5,026 nt of DNA from Desulfobacula sp. (GTDB lineage Bacteria > Desulfobacterota > Desulfobacteria > Desulfobacterales > Desulfobacteraceae): positions 1-5,026 of the forward strand of contig JABIYQ010000358.1 in assembly GCA_018702715.1 (NCBI GenBank), read 5' to 3'. The notes under the pieces are model-generated. The model saw only the letters and a program-made list of their open reading frames with translations, ran no database searches and was not told the origin of the DNA. Positions 4,837 to 5,026 of this stretch are shown here, piece after piece (position 1 is the stretch's first letter; each line of letters opens with the position of its first letter). Position numbers and translations under genes: made by a program.

Positions 4837-5026
4837 TTACTTTAACTCCTGAGTTGTTCGTTTTGTATTTCTTCTACAGTCTAAAATAGCATATATTTTT
4901 ATTATATCTCCATCTATCTGGTAATAGACTGCATATGGGAAAGTTTTTGATAGCAACCTAGCTATTAAGTTTTATATGGACTCCAGCGTAAAGAACTAAG
5001 GAATCTATACCAGAAAATATGGTGTC
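4837..5026 (-). pseudogene. RelE/ParE-type toxin, C-terminal part, frameshifted and running off the right edge
   Basis: Seen: on the minus strand the frame beginning at 5026 reads DTIFSGIDSLVLYAGVHIKL and stops at a TAG (4958-4960). The next frame then reads RLLSKTFPYAVYYQIDGDII and continues KIYAILDCRRNTK to a TAA at 4837-4839. Known: FPYAVYY followed by an acidic turn and a VYAxLDCRRxP-like end is the C-terminus of many RelE/ParE-family toxins (ribosome-dependent mRNA cleavage or gyrase poisoning). An IDSL-x-x-YAGxH block a short way upstream is also common in them. Together the two frames make one continuous family match, broken by one extra base (or two lost) near 4960. The downstream frame has no start of its own. 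Inferred: an inactivated toxin; its first 35 or so residues, and any antitoxin, would lie to the right of the window. A sequencing error at the frameshift is the main alternative. Confidence 0.72.

Noticed and set aside
4757..4860. Possible integron attC site (GCGTTAC with GTCCGCTGC-type arm)
   Set aside because: The 7-bp core pair RYYYAAC/GTTRRRY is not present in a correct arrangement and the arms do not pair.

Overview
The window looks like an accessory, partly decayed stretch of a Gram-negative bacterial chromosome of moderate to low GC. The evidence is two secreted hydrolases with ordinary signal peptides, and a mix of a Fic gene, a toxin remnant and a DNA methyltransferase remnant. The repertoire and style would fit a Desulfobacterota-like (deltaproteobacterial) host, but that is an impression, not a demonstration. 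Every gene I can support is on the minus strand, so the text runs from the right edge, which is upstream.

Right edge to about 4450: remnants. At 4837-5026 is the C-terminal part of a RelE/ParE-type toxin. It is split between two frames, and its N-terminus lies beyond the window. At 4671-4755 is an imperfect inverted repeat around a GC-rich core. It overlaps the open end of an 84-codon reading frame without a proper start (4448-4702), probably another gene remnant. The stretch 3927-4447 has no recognisable gene. It holds a strong 12-bp-stem hairpin (3996-4025), a TATAAT hexamer (4100-4105) and a lone TTTGGGTAAATATG box (4392-4405).

Centre: two tandem paralogous genes (2847-3926 and 1643-2725). 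Each encodes an exported linear-amide C-N hydrolase of the choloylglycine hydrolase / penicillin V acylase (Ntn-hydrolase) family. Both carry a signal peptide that ends directly before Cys25, so cleavage would expose the catalytic N-terminal cysteine. They are probably co-transcribed and end at a bulged hairpin, 1544-1586. The upstream copy keeps the form I associate with this subfamily. The downstream copy has changed at a position next to the catalytic Asp/Glu.

Left: a Fic-domain protein (292-1341) with an N-terminal inhibitory motif, a complete HPFxDGNGR active-site loop and a C-terminal winged-helix-like domain. Its promoter is overlaid by three GGGTA boxes spaced about one helical turn apart. 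A second copy of the same 31-bp module lies 57 bp upstream. This suggests specific control, possibly by the Fic protein itself. Beyond the Fic stop codon, 1-218 is the C-terminal end of a DNA methyltransferase (DPMAG motif) that lacks its own start.

The most interesting signal is the phased GGGTA operator-like system around the Fic promoter, with a solitary matching box about 3 kb away. The diverged tandem hydrolase pair comes second.
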